From: Candidatus Neomarinimicrobiota bacterium
Lineage (GTDB): Bacteria > Fidelibacterota > Marinisomatia > Marinisomatales > S15-B10
Direction: 5' to 3'
DNA length: 41,864 nt
Assembly: GCA_036476315.1 (NCBI GenBank)
Contig: JAZGBI010000106.1
Span: 1 to 41,864, forward strand
A model generated the notes under the pieces. It made no database searches, was not told the origin of the DNA, and saw only the letters and a program-made list of their open reading frames with translations. Numbering within the stretch: position 1 is the first letter of the stretch; each line of letters begins with the position of its first letter. This document shows positions 23,782-32,996 of this stretch, one piece after another. A program made the translations under genes and the position numbers.

Positions 23782-24711
23782 TCAATATACAACGGGGTAG
23801 ACTGTCTTGCCGCCCTGCCTCTCAATTTCTCCAACCTGTGAAAGAGGGATTGTCAGCGTATCCTCCTCACCCATCATTTTGAACCGGACGTATCTATCGG
23901 TGATTTGAATGAGATTCACCCGCAGTATATCTCCGCTATTCAAACGGATAAGATCGGCCAGAGACCCCGGTTGCTTGCCGGGATCCCATCCGGCAGCTCT
24001 CTTCTGACGGATATCTTGAATAATCTCGGTGCTCTCCTCAAGATAGTTGGACTTTCCATCCGGAGGATTAACAACTCCAACGTGACTTACTTTTTGACCC
24101 GTTGAGTCGTATTCCGTTAGTTCGTACGTTCGGGACTCCGGGTCATGATCATAACGAAACAGGCGAATTGTTTTCCCCCGGGGTTCTTTGATCCACCGTT
24201 CCTCCTTAACTAAACCCGAGTCAAAATATTCATACAAGATGGTTCCGAGTAGGGTACCATCAACGCTTGAGAATTGATATCTGTCGATCTCTCCACCGGG
24301 AAGATAGCTGTAAATCGTCACCCGGTCACTAAACTCGCCCATATCCCGATGTGGGAATGCATAAGCGAGGAAGGCCGCCGACATCTTTTCATTTCCCCAG
24401 TACACATACATGGTTTCCACGTTGCCGGAACCATCGCGAATAGATCGCCTGAGAAGAGTCCCCGAAAAACTGTACTCGTAGATCTCTTCCTGGAGTACAG
24501 TGCCATATTCATCGATCTTCGCTTTTGACAGGAGCCGGTCATACTTGTCGTAGAAAACTCTTAGATGGTTAACGCCCGCGCGCTCTGATGCTTTCATGGT
24601 CACATCGATCTTGAAATCCTCGGCAGTCCTGTAGTATCTCACATACGAGACATCCTGAACCGCGAAGAGACTCAAACATAGGGCCAGCAGCACTGTCACA
24701 TTTCTTAACAT
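23782..24711 (-). CDS. exported protein with YD-like beta repeats, function unknown
   Basis: The 309 residues begin with a signal peptide (MLRNVTVLLALCLSLFAV). The middle consists of repeated strands of the form YDKYDRLLSKAKIDEYGTVL and YEYFDSGLVKEERWI, much like YD/wd repeats of antisense Rhs-type or MORN-like proteins. A C-terminal domain (about residues 240-309) has NSGDILRVNLIQITDRYVRF and DTLTIPLSQVGEIERQGG, which reads like a small SH3-like or SmpA-type beta fold. It follows the secreted nuclease gene by 11 bp and closes the sprA operon. No known family is recognised. Confidence 0.75.
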   Translation of the reverse strand: MLRNVTVLLALCLSLFAVQDVSYVRYYRTAEDFKIDVTMKASERAGVNHLRVFYDKYDRLLSKAKIDEYGTVLQEEIYEYSFSGTLLRRSIRDGSGNVETMYVYWGNEKMSAAFLAYAFPHRDMGEFSDRVTIYSYLPGGEIDRYQFSSVDGTLLGTILYEYFDSGLVKEERWIKEPRGKTIRLFRYDHDPESRTYELTEYDSTGQKVSHVGVVNPPDGKSNYLEESTEIIQDIRQKRAAGWDPGKQPGSLADLIRLNSGDILRVNLIQITDRYVRFKMMGEEDTLTIPLSQVGEIERQGGKTVYPVVY

Positions 24712-24722
24712 TGCAGAGTACC

Positions 24723-27533
24723 TCAGCGTAATAGAATTATTTTGCGAGCGGCCGCAAACTCAGAGCTTCCCGTTGCGGAAATGCTGCAGAGATAGATTCC
24801 AGTACTCGCCGGCTTGCCCCGATCATCCGTTCCATCCCAAATGAGAGTTCTGAAACCAGGTTCCTCAATGCCATCAATCAACGATCTCGTGTGTCTACCC
24901 AGAAGATCGTAAATGGAGATGACCACGTGCGTCCGCTTGGGCAGAGAGTAGGGAATGGTGGTCCCAGCGTTAAAGGGATTGGGAAAATTTTGGTACAGTG
25001 CAAATCCAGTGGGAACGGGATTTTCTCCATCAGCGACGGAAATGGCCCCGAATTCAGACGAGCCCATGTCAGGCGCAGATCCTGTATAGTGATGGACAGC
25101 GACGTTGATCAGCGTGTCTCCATTCCACTCAAAGAAAGGAGTCCCCGTGTAAATACATGGCGAATCTTTCAACAGACGGAAATTCCGTGTGTCTGGATTG
25201 ACAAAGAGTGGATCCGCTTCAATATTTCCTTCCACTCGGTTGACCGTGCCGTTGCCGGCACTCGCACTGGTGTCTGTCTCCGGTGAGATATCCGAGTAAG
25301 CGATGGTGACCGAACTTGAGTCACCATAAGAAGCAAACATGATTTCAACCGGTTCGTTCTCCCAGAGTATGCAGTTCACGAGCTTCGGGATTGACCCGTA
25401 GAGAGCGTAAATGCCTCCGCTGGTGAAGCCCCTGTTCCCGCTTATGGTGCAGTGGAGGAATTCTGGGGCCGATCTGTCGCAGGCAACGGCTCCAGCAATG
25501 GAGCCCTCGTTCTCGATTATGGTAGTTTGCACAATCCTGGGGCGGGAATTCCGAATGTATATTCCGGCGCCCAGGAATGCGGGAATGACGTCTTCGCCTA
25601 TTCTGTTGTGGTTAACTGTCGAATGAACTATGATTGGGGTTGAATCGTCAACGATGTACAGGCCACCACCATAGTACGTCGCCGTGTTGTCCCTGATGAT
25701 GCAGTGATCGATGGTCGGACTAGAATGTCTTATGTGAACCCCGCCTCCCCTGTCTGAATGGCCGTTCAAAAGGGTAAAGCCTGCCAGAACTGCCGTTGTC
25801 TCCTCTTGGTCTTCGAATGTGACGACGCTGCCGGCGCTGTCTCCATCGATTATTGTCCGGGAAATATAAGAGGTGTCGCCAAGAATCAAGAACCGGGAGC
25901 CAAGAACAAGATCCTTTCCCATGAAGTTGATGTTTTCAGCATAAATCCCCGGGTCAACGAGCACGGTATCGCCTTCATATGCCAGGTCGATACCTTGCTG
26001 AATAGTAGCGAATGGGCTCTCCCCGGAACCACTGCCCGTGACATCCGAACCAGTTGTGGATACATGCCAGATTGGGCCAGCGTACGGGAAATTGAATGAT
26101 CCTGGCGTTCCAAAATCCCCACTTCCGTAGGGAAGCGAAGATTCGGCCCAGTACGATCCGACATTATTGTCCAACGCCGGATCCAGAAGCGCCATGGATT
26201 TTCCTTCTGGATCTGGAAACTCTGCGCCTCCATCGTATTCCACGCGGTCAATTTCCAGACTGTCCTCATTCATCAGGATAATCTCGTCGCTGCCATTGCC
26301 CAGGGTGATAGATGAATATTCATAATCCACAAGCACACCACCGTTAAGGCTGGAATCCCCCTCTCGCCCCATGACAAAATAGTGTCCGGGCTCAACGAGA
26401 AGGGGTCCCTCGGACTCCATGACGTGCCCGTCCTCTCCTTCGTCCCGAATCGTCCAGCCACGAAGATCAAACGACGCGGTATCCGCATTATACAGTTCGA
26501 ACCACTCTCCATCGTAATCACGGACGGCGTAGGGGTTTTGCATGATTTCGTTTATGACAATTCTGGGTGCTGACGAAACCGAGGACACCGGGAATTTCCA
26601 TCCAACAGGCCGGTGGTCAGAAAGGACAGAACCGTATTCAGAAACGATATCATCGAGACGGAAGGTTGTCGCCACACCGGCTCTCGCCTCATCAAAGAAC
26701 GCCCGTGAGATGAGGATGTGGTCGAGGAAACTGGGCCAGCTGGGATAGGAATCATAATAGTCCGCCGGGTCCTGGGCCAGGGGCAGCGTAACAAAGTGAA
26801 AGTTGATGGAATCATTGAGGAATTCAGTAAATGCGTTTTCATGAGGCGGATCCACCAGGTCATCGTTCCAGTCCCCGATAACGACAAAATTGGAATCCCC
26901 GGATTCCATCTCTTCCAGCAGGTACCCGTGAAGCAACTGCGCGGATATTCGTCTCCTTTCCAGATCCGTATTTTCAAAGTTGCAGCATTTTAGATGAACG
27001 CTCATGACGGAAAAATCTACGACCCCGACCCCACATTCCCAACGGAGGTCAACTTTGAGCGGCGGTCGGCTTGCGAAATAGTAGAGGGCATTGTTCTCAT
27101 AATCGTTGTCTCCGTCCTGCCCATAGAAAGTATCCTCCCAGATCTCATCACTCCCCTTAAGTGTAAGCACCTCCTTCCTGTACAGGATGGCCGTATTCGT
27201 GTAAAGCCCTCCCTCACTGAGAACATAGCCATAATTGGGCAGGAGGGACATTAATTGATTCACGAACGTCGATGCGTCCTCGATTTCCTGCACGGCATAG
27301 ATGTCCGCCATGATATCCAGCATAACCTCCGCCACTCCATTGACTGTTGTCATGCCGAGCTGTGGGAAGTTTTCGATATTCCACGTAACCATTTCAATTC
27401 CCTGCCAGTTGTTCCAGGTTGGAATGGGCCACTCGTCTTGAGGTGGCGAGACAAGAATGGTATCGGAAGGTGGACAATCTTGACCCCACAAGAATAGAAG
27501 GTGGAAGCAGACCATCCCTGCGAGGCGGTGCAT
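24723..27533 (-). CDS. secreted EEP-family nuclease with lamin-tail, beta-helix and type IX sorting domains
   Basis: Chosen start ATG 27533, 5 bp after the upstream stop and followed by a signal-like MHRLAGMVCFHLLFLWG then Gln. The 936-residue protein has an endonuclease/exonuclease/phosphatase domain with the complete motif set (MVTWNIENF, AVQEIED, SVHLKCC, VIGDWNDDL, FLDHILIS, LSDHRPV). A lamin-tail domain follows (RIVINEIMQNPYAVRDYDGE). Then comes a parallel beta-helix of the DUF1565/pectate-lyase type (ATIQQGIDLAYEGDTVLVDP). A FlgD-like C-terminal domain ends it (LYQNFPNPFNAGTTIPYSLP, IWDGTDDRGKPASTGIYL), typical of type IX cargo. It is probably an extracellular nuclease or phosphatase displayed or released by the SprA system. 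Confidence 0.85.
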   Translation of the reverse strand: MHRLAGMVCFHLLFLWGQDCPPSDTILVSPPQDEWPIPTWNNWQGIEMVTWNIENFPQLGMTTVNGVAEVMLDIMADIYAVQEIEDASTFVNQLMSLLPNYGYVLSEGGLYTNTAILYRKEVLTLKGSDEIWEDTFYGQDGDNDYENNALYYFASRPPLKVDLRWECGVGVVDFSVMSVHLKCCNFENTDLERRRISAQLLHGYLLEEMESGDSNFVVIGDWNDDLVDPPHENAFTEFLNDSINFHFVTLPLAQDPADYYDSYPSWPSFLDHILISRAFFDEARAGVATTFRLDDIVSEYGSVLSDHRPVGWKFPVSSVSSAPRIVINEIMQNPYAVRDYDGEWFELYNADTASFDLRGWTIRDEGEDGHVMESEGPLLVEPGHYFVMGREGDSSLNGGVLVDYEYSSITLGNGSDEIILMNEDSLEIDRVEYDGGAEFPDPEGKSMALLDPALDNNVGSYWAESSLPYGSGDFGTPGSFNFPYAGPIWHVSTTGSDVTGSGSGESPFATIQQGIDLAYEGDTVLVDPGIYAENINFMGKDLVLGSRFLILGDTSYISRTIIDGDSAGSVVTFEDQEETTAVLAGFTLLNGHSDRGGGVHIRHSSPTIDHCIIRDNTATYYGGGLYIVDDSTPIIVHSTVNHNRIGEDVIPAFLGAGIYIRNSRPRIVQTTIIENEGSIAGAVACDRSAPEFLHCTISGNRGFTSGGIYALYGSIPKLVNCILWENEPVEIMFASYGDSSSVTIAYSDISPETDTSASAGNGTVNRVEGNIEADPLFVNPDTRNFRLLKDSPCIYTGTPFFEWNGDTLINVAVHHYTGSAPDMGSSEFGAISVADGENPVPTGFALYQNFPNPFNAGTTIPYSLPKRTHVVISIYDLLGRHTRSLIDGIEEPGFRTLIWDGTDDRGKPASTGIYLCSISATGSSEFAAARKIILLR

Positions 27534-27537
27534 CAAC

Positions 27538-28614
27538 TCACCGAACGATCTCCGATGCAAAGACAAACTCGAATCCTTCTTCACTGAGTCGAGAAATCTC
27601 CCGTCGAAAGGCAGCCAGTGTTTTCTCTCTGGGATGGGCGATTCCAACAGCCACCCCTACCTCCCGTGCCTTCTCTTCCAGAACGGTCAATTGATTCAGC
27701 ACGGTCTCCTCATCGTCTTCGTAGTCAAGAAAGACATGTCTCACGGCAACGGGGACGTCGGCTCTTTGCATCTGTTCCACGGCCACGGATTTTGAACTGG
27801 TTCTGCTGTCGACAAAGTATTTCCGCTCTGCCCGCAATACTTCCGCCACGGTTCTCATGAGTCGCCTGTTCTCCGTCGCATCGGATCCTTGATGATTATT
27901 CACACCCTGCGCGTGAGGAATCTCAAGAAAAGCTCTCCTCAGCCGCGAGCGAATTTCGCTCTCTTTCTGGCCGGCCTTCAAAATAAATTCCTCTTCGCCG
28001 GCACGATGATCACTCGATTCCATGGGCATATGGACCATAACTTCAAAGCCAGCGTCATGGGCAAGGTCCGCCACCCGGCTGGAGAAAGCGTGCCCCGGCA
28101 GGACGGAAAACGTTGCCGGGACTCCAAGCTCCAGAAAATCGTTCACGATACTGTTCAGGCTATATCCAAAATCGTCAATGATGAGGCAGATTTTCCCCGC
28201 GTGGGTGGACATATCGGGCGTGCAGACCAACTCCGCAAACGGTTTCTCACGTGAGCCGAGGACAAAAGTGACATCTCTCGTTTTTTTGCTGATCGTGACC
28301 TTACCTACTCCCACGTCACGGTCTTTAAGAATTCTAGGGACGCTGTTGCTGATGCCCTCGGGCGTGTATCGACGTGGGTAAAGAAATTCATATACCCGGC
28401 CGGTAAGGCTTTTTGAGTTGCGGATAAAGAAAAGTCCGAGCGTCTTTTCGAGTGTCTTTTCCCTGACAACCCGGTCCCATGCCGATGCGGTGGGCGACAG
28501 CTCACGGTCCAGTAGACCCTTCTGCCGCTTCACATTGATGTAAAAAGCAAGAAGAAGGATAAGGACCAGCAGGACAAAGAGGAAGGAATGGTCTCTCTTT
28601 CCGAGCGGATCCAT
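27538..28614 (-). CDS. divergent polysaccharide deacetylase (YibQ/DUF610) family protein
   Basis: The protein has an N-terminal membrane anchor (FLFVLLVLILLLAFYINV) and an NodB-like fold of the divergent deacetylase family. Motifs include KICLIIDDFGYSLNSIVNDF, VPATFSVLPG, FEVMVHMPMESSDHR, GVNNHQGSDATENRRLM, YFVDSRTSS and GVAVGIAHPREKT. The family is thought to act on carbohydrates in the periplasm, often near cell-division or peptidoglycan genes; its substrate is not established. The start is ATG 28614, 8 bp after the stop of the PorV-like gene (a GTG lies one codon earlier). Its place inside the secretion operon is unusual. Confidence 0.88.
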   Translation of the reverse strand: MDPLGKRDHSFLFVLLVLILLLAFYINVKRQKGLLDRELSPTASAWDRVVREKTLEKTLGLFFIRNSKSLTGRVYEFLYPRRYTPEGISNSVPRILKDRDVGVGKVTISKKTRDVTFVLGSREKPFAELVCTPDMSTHAGKICLIIDDFGYSLNSIVNDFLELGVPATFSVLPGHAFSSRVADLAHDAGFEVMVHMPMESSDHRAGEEEFILKAGQKESEIRSRLRRAFLEIPHAQGVNNHQGSDATENRRLMRTVAEVLRAERKYFVDSRTSSKSVAVEQMQRADVPVAVRHVFLDYEDDEETVLNQLTVLEEKAREVGVAVGIAHPREKTLAAFRREISRLSEEGFEFVFASEIVR

Positions 28615-28622
28615 CACCTGTT

Positions 28623-29537
28623 CTACGGCAGTCTCGTCATAACATGGAAAAGGTGAGGGACACCCAGGCGATGAGATCCAACCGCCACGCCGTAGGAGAA
28701 CCGAAATCGACGCCAGCCCACGCTCGCACCCACTGCCACTTCCGCAACCCGATGAGATGAACGCAGACCGACGGTGAGTCTCGCATCATCGATGGAGATT
28801 TCACCTGCCAGTCTGATAGTCCTCCCGTGCACCTTCGAGAACTCTGCTCCTGCCGTAAACAAAGATCTGAAGCTGCTCCTTTCAGATCCGGGTCCTGAAG
28901 ACATATGCCATGTCCCTCCTATTTGTAAGGCGGTGGGCAGGGACGGTACTTTCTCACGCATGGGGGTCATGTACCCCAAATTCTGAAGGGCCGCCGCCAG
29001 GGAGATCTGGCCCCCTGCGAGAGGCCACCAGGCACCAAGATCCACACCAAAACCTGAAGAGTTATCCACATACGACTCAAGACGAATCCAGCGAATTGTT
29101 CCTCCCAGACGCCACCGGTCAAGGCGGCGACCCCAGGTTGCTTCCACGGTCGTTCCCGATTCCTTGAAAAGGGATAGATAATCGTCAGTTGGTGTCGTTG
29201 TTCGGAGTTCCAGATCCGATATCTCCAAATGCCTGACGCTAAAGCCGAAGGTACTCCCGAAAGCAGGTTGGGCGATGAGTACCGATGTTCCTCTGGCTCC
29301 TGCGAACCACAAATTGTAACCGAAATGAACATCCATGGCCGGGATTGATTGAACAATCAGTGCCGGGTTGCCCCGGGCCAGTGAAGGATCTCCCGTAACG
29401 GATGGTGTGAAGCCCCCAAAAGCGAGTTCCCTAGGTGAGGATGGAATGGTCAGAAAAGCAGTCCCGACGGCAGAGGAATTAGCTACCAGGCTCAGAAAGA
29501 AAAATGCGGCAGAGCCCGTGAGGAGGAACCTTCTCAT
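28623..29537 (-). CDS. PorV/PorQ-family (UPF0164) outer-membrane protein, second copy
   Basis: A 304-residue exported barrel. The N-terminal region PSSPRELAFGGFTPSVTGDP followed by SLARGNPALI is the hallmark of the PorV/PorQ family. Later segments, such as GSTFGFSVRHLEISDLEL and RLGGTIRWIRLESY, alternate as in a barrel. The product ends LFHVMTRLP. The ATG at 29537 overlaps the stop of the first PorV-like gene (TGATG). It is shorter in its conserved signature than the upstream copy and is more PorQ-like. Its signal peptide leaves Val or Gly, not Gln. PorQ takes part in type IX secretion in Bacteroidota. Confidence 0.8.
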   Translation of the reverse strand: MRRFLLTGSAAFFFLSLVANSSAVGTAFLTIPSSPRELAFGGFTPSVTGDPSLARGNPALIVQSIPAMDVHFGYNLWFAGARGTSVLIAQPAFGSTFGFSVRHLEISDLELRTTTPTDDYLSLFKESGTTVEATWGRRLDRWRLGGTIRWIRLESYVDNSSGFGVDLGAWWPLAGGQISLAAALQNLGYMTPMREKVPSLPTALQIGGTWHMSSGPGSERSSFRSLFTAGAEFSKVHGRTIRLAGEISIDDARLTVGLRSSHRVAEVAVGASVGWRRFRFSYGVAVGSHRLGVPHLFHVMTRLP

Positions 29538-30472
29538 CAAAAAGTGAAAACATAGGTAAGAATATGCGACACACCTTCCCCCCTGCGACCCAGAGCGAAC
29601 GCATAATCGACGATAGCGTCATCACGCTTCAGGAGAGAGTAGTTGAGTCCCACACCCACCGCTGGAGAGAAGTTATTCATTCCCCCCCGAACGGTTACGT
29701 TGGATCTCACCTCATATTCCCCGCCCATGCGGACGCGATGAGCTGCCATGCCGTCTTCTGTGGAGAAGTAGGTGTGATCTCCCATGACACTAAACAGACC
29801 CGAATGGTAATTGAATCCGGTTCGAACCTGAATTGGGAATGGATCTCGATACGACTTCCCTTTCTCATCAAAGATGTCACCGGTGTTCCACGTGTAGGCT
29901 GCGTTCAAATCCTGAATCACGATACCCAAATCGAATTTCTCAAATTGACGGATCATGATCCCGACATCCACGCCGATTCCCTTGCTCGTCTGTTTTCCTT
30001 CAAAAGGAATGATATTTTGAAGAAGCTTAACGTTTACGCCAACGCTCAGACTCTCAAATGGTCTGTTGGAAAAGGAGAAATATAGAGCGTACTCTGATGT
30101 GGAAAGCGTACCGGTTTGGTGACCGGCCTGATCTCGACCGTCTATGTCGTCCACACCGGCATTCAGAAGTCCAATGCCCAGCCCACCGGTTGGAGGCAGG
30201 GAAGTGGCAAACGAGGCCGATACCAGATATCGATCCAGTGGCAGAAAATGGTGGAACACGGAAATCCGTCTCTTTTCAAGAAATGCAACGGCTGCCGGAT
30301 TGTGATAGGCGGAGAATCCATTGTCCACAGCCGCCGTCAAGCCGCCGCCAAGGGCCATGGATCTCGCAGTAGTTCCGACACGCAAAAAAGCTCCTGCATA
30401 ACCCCCCATGTCCGCCGCTGAAATCACGGTGGTGAATACGACAGGAATAATCGACCTTCGGAAAACCTTCAT
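29537..30472 (-). CDS. PorV-family (UPF0164) outer-membrane protein
   Basis: A 311-residue barrel protein with a signal peptide ending VISA. The signature AGAFLRVGTTARSMALGGGL followed by NGFSAYHNPAAVAFLEKRR is characteristic of PorV/LptO and related proteins. Barrel strands continue to a final FALGRRGEGVSHILTYVFTF with a terminal Phe. In Bacteroidota, PorV binds the C-terminal domain of secreted cargo and shuttles it from the SprA translocon. The neighbours here are sprA and cargo-type genes, which supports this role. Start and stop overlap both neighbours (ATGA upstream, TGATG downstream). Confidence 0.85.
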   Translation of the reverse strand: MKVFRRSIIPVVFTTVISAADMGGYAGAFLRVGTTARSMALGGGLTAAVDNGFSAYHNPAAVAFLEKRRISVFHHFLPLDRYLVSASFATSLPPTGGLGIGLLNAGVDDIDGRDQAGHQTGTLSTSEYALYFSFSNRPFESLSVGVNVKLLQNIIPFEGKQTSKGIGVDVGIMIRQFEKFDLGIVIQDLNAAYTWNTGDIFDEKGKSYRDPFPIQVRTGFNYHSGLFSVMGDHTYFSTEDGMAAHRVRMGGEYEVRSNVTVRGGMNNFSPAVGVGLNYSLLKRDDAIVDYAFALGRRGEGVSHILTYVFTF

Positions 30473-32109
30473 TTCAGAACGATGAGTTTAATCCAATGGC
30501 TTTGATCATCGTAGAACAAATTACAGAAATACGTCCCGTTTGCCACAAGTCCCCCCTGTTCGTCTCTCCCATCCCACTTCAATGTCCCCTGGCCTCCTCC
30601 CGTTTCATAGTCAATGGAGCGGACTTTTTCCATGGCAAAATTATAGATTCTGAGTTCCATCCTGGGTCTCTTGCCTCGATAGAAGAATCGGACATGACCG
30701 TCCCCGTCCACAATGTTGTACACGCTGGGAGAAAACGGGTTGGGATAAGCATACGGTTGGTTGCTGGAAACATGGGTCCGGTAAATCTCCCAAACGGGCT
30801 CATCCGTGCCGGGATCAGGAGATCTGGCCAGTCCGTCGCCGGTGCCTATGAACAGGGCTCCAAGGGAATCCGGACCCTGCCAAAAATCCCGCACATCGTG
30901 TACCACGGCGTAGACGTCATTGTCCAGAATCTCATCGTTGTTAACCGCATCCACGGCGGGCCGGAAGAGGGCAAAAGTCACGCCGTCCTCTGATTTCCAT
31001 AATCCATCTTCCGTGGCCACATAGACAAGGCTATCCACGGTATAGATGTTGTACCCTCTCCTATCTCTCAGAGCGGACACCGGATACCAGGTGAGGCCGT
31101 CATCGGGAGTGTAACTCACGCCATGGTCCTCACCGGGCTCATCGGCTCTCAGGGTCACCGCCCATATTTTCCTGACGCCCTTCCACTGCTGCCTGGCCAA
31201 TGCCACGACCCAATTCCCCGTGATGCCAGACAACGGATACGAGTAGTGAATCCAATCGACACAGCCAGACTCATCCAGTATGCCCCGGTTTATGCCTCCT
31301 GCAGTCCCAACCCACACCGTATCACCGTAGACAAGAACAGAGAAACCCTTGTGGTTATGATTGCCGTCGGGAGGGTCCCGGGGATTCAGTTCGTAATCGG
31401 AAACCTGCTCTCCACATGCCAGGTCTGTTTGAGCATCCTGGGGCAGGGGAACACGCTCCCACCCAGAACTCACATCGCTCCGGTCAAGACGCCGAAGACC
31501 GCCGGCCCAGCTTGCGATCCAGAAGTATTCGTTACCGATGGCAATATCGTAGGTAACGTTCTGCTGGGGAACCGTAACGGGAAGAGCCTCGAGAGAAACA
31601 CCACCCCATATGAGAGTACTGTCCCCACTGCTGTCGACCGGCTGACTGAAATATCGCCAGTTGACGGCTGTCGTATCTTGGGAATTAACGGAGAGCGCCA
31701 GTCCGGCGCCGGTCTGTACATCCTCGCCTGAAGTCGGATCCTCTGTGGTTGTTGCAACAGCAACGATTAACGTATCATCGTTCGCAACACCGATAGCCGA
31801 GACGCCCCCCTCGGGGAGTTTCGTTACGTTCTCTCCTCCCTTCAATTCCTGGGACGAAAGAAACGTTCTCGCGGTGAGACTGTCCCGGAGTACTGAGAGT
31901 CCCTGCCCTGTGCCGAGCCATACCAGAGTGTCCCCCTGTGTCCGGATTTCCACGATAACATTACTCTGCAATCCGGCCTGAGTTGAATCCGCGACCGTTG
32001 TCCGGGAAAGGGAAAACAGCTTCGGAAAAGGTGCCGGCGATCGTCCACGCACCTGGCCGTGGAGGACTCCCGATGACAGGACAAGGACAATGAATAGATT
32101 TCGGATCAT
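30469..32109 (-). CDS. beta-propeller protein with FlgD-like C-terminal domain (PorZ-like candidate)
   Basis: A 546-residue exported protein, signal peptide ending VLHG then Gln. Several propeller blades of the two-component-regulator type can be seen: DTLVWLGTGQGLSVLRD, DTVWVGTAGGINRGI, SLVYVATEDGLWKSEDG and ALFIGTGDGLARSPD. The C terminus (about residues 455-546) is a FlgD-like beta sandwich, YAYPNPFSPSVYNI to WDGRDEQGGLVANGTYFCNL, similar to the sorting domain of type IX cargo. PorZ, an essential type IX component in Porphyromonas, has two propellers plus such a C-terminal domain. This protein is shorter, so it could be a PorZ analogue or just cargo. ATGA overlaps with both neighbours place it next to porV in the operon. 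Confidence 0.75.
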   Translation of the reverse strand: MIRNLFIVLVLSSGVLHGQVRGRSPAPFPKLFSLSRTTVADSTQAGLQSNVIVEIRTQGDTLVWLGTGQGLSVLRDSLTARTFLSSQELKGGENVTKLPEGGVSAIGVANDDTLIVAVATTTEDPTSGEDVQTGAGLALSVNSQDTTAVNWRYFSQPVDSSGDSTLIWGGVSLEALPVTVPQQNVTYDIAIGNEYFWIASWAGGLRRLDRSDVSSGWERVPLPQDAQTDLACGEQVSDYELNPRDPPDGNHNHKGFSVLVYGDTVWVGTAGGINRGILDESGCVDWIHYSYPLSGITGNWVVALARQQWKGVRKIWAVTLRADEPGEDHGVSYTPDDGLTWYPVSALRDRRGYNIYTVDSLVYVATEDGLWKSEDGVTFALFRPAVDAVNNDEILDNDVYAVVHDVRDFWQGPDSLGALFIGTGDGLARSPDPGTDEPVWEIYRTHVSSNQPYAYPNPFSPSVYNIVDGDGHVRFFYRGKRPRMELRIYNFAMEKVRSIDYETGGGQGTLKWDGRDEQGGLVANGTYFCNLFYDDQSHWIKLIVLK

Positions 32110-32996
32110 TCAAGAACCACCACAAAATGGGAGGTGTCGCGAAACGCATTGGATTGGTCCTGCACGCGGAACCGCCATTCGAGCTCACCCGTCTTGGCGT
32201 TGTAGGGGAAGGAAATCAGGATGGAATAAACGCTATCGCCCACTGCCGTATCCCCGTGGTCTTCCTTTCCATCATCAAACAGGTAGACATGGTTTCCATT
32301 ATTGAGCATAGTATCGGGTTCAACGTGTCTGGAGGTAAAACCGACCCATTGAATGTCATCCACCCCATTGGCGTCTGTCACCTTGGCCTTAATATCCACG
32401 AGACGGGCAAAACCTGAATCCGGAAGGTTGAGCGTGTCGGGAGCATCGATCCAGAGAAACTTGGGATTGATATTTCCGAGATCGAAAGAATCGACTTTAG
32501 CCTCTACATTGTCGTCGTAATGGGCCAACACCTGCAGATAGACGATACCCGTGTCTCCATACAAAATGGAGTTCGTGTCACCGAGATCCTCAATGGGAAT
32601 CTTGACGGAGTAGACATTGTCCTTCTTGAGAATGTCGCCAAAATCGCCGTTATCACTCAGGAAAAAGGAGTCAGGTGTGGTCTGGTTGAAACCGTTGGTT
32701 CCGTACCATATGAGCTGAGCGAAAACGAGGTTATCACCATTAAAAGGATCCTTCAGTTTCGCCGAGGTGAATATCTTTTCATCCTCTTGGAGATAGTTAA
32801 ACGTGATGTCTGTGACGGGATCTGTTTCTTCCTCTGGTTCCACCGGCGTTTCGCAGGAGAAGAAAAATACGGAAATGATCGAGGCAACGATGAAATCTCT
32901 TCCTGGCACAGCGCCGGGAATATATAGGCGTCTCTTTTTCGTATCAATTATTTCTTCTCGCCACTCACTACTCACCAAGTGCTTATTCCTTTCCAT
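32106..32996 (-). CDS. probable lipoprotein in the sprA operon, function unknown
   Basis: The reading frame begins in the end of the cyclase gene. A hydrophobic segment (VASIISVFFFS) is followed by Cys-Glu-Thr-Pro and an acidic linker, which looks like a lipoprotein signal with a Cys acceptor, though the lipobox (FFS-C) is not ideal. The true start is uncertain: ATG 32996 gives a long N-terminal region; TTG 32978, spaced 6 nt from AAGGAAT, is attractive. The mature protein of about 240 residues has two beta-sandwich-like repeats: one ends DNVYSVKIPIEDLGDTNSIL and the next includes DANGVDDIQWVGFTS and GDSVYSILISFPYN. No family is recognised. Its end overlaps the propeller gene start (ATGA). 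Confidence 0.7.
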   Translation of the reverse strand: MERNKHLVSSEWREEIIDTKKRRLYIPGAVPGRDFIVASIISVFFFSCETPVEPEEETDPVTDITFNYLQEDEKIFTSAKLKDPFNGDNLVFAQLIWYGTNGFNQTTPDSFFLSDNGDFGDILKKDNVYSVKIPIEDLGDTNSILYGDTGIVYLQVLAHYDDNVEAKVDSFDLGNINPKFLWIDAPDTLNLPDSGFARLVDIKAKVTDANGVDDIQWVGFTSRHVEPDTMLNNGNHVYLFDDGKEDHGDTAVGDSVYSILISFPYNAKTGELEWRFRVQDQSNAFRDTSHFVVVLE

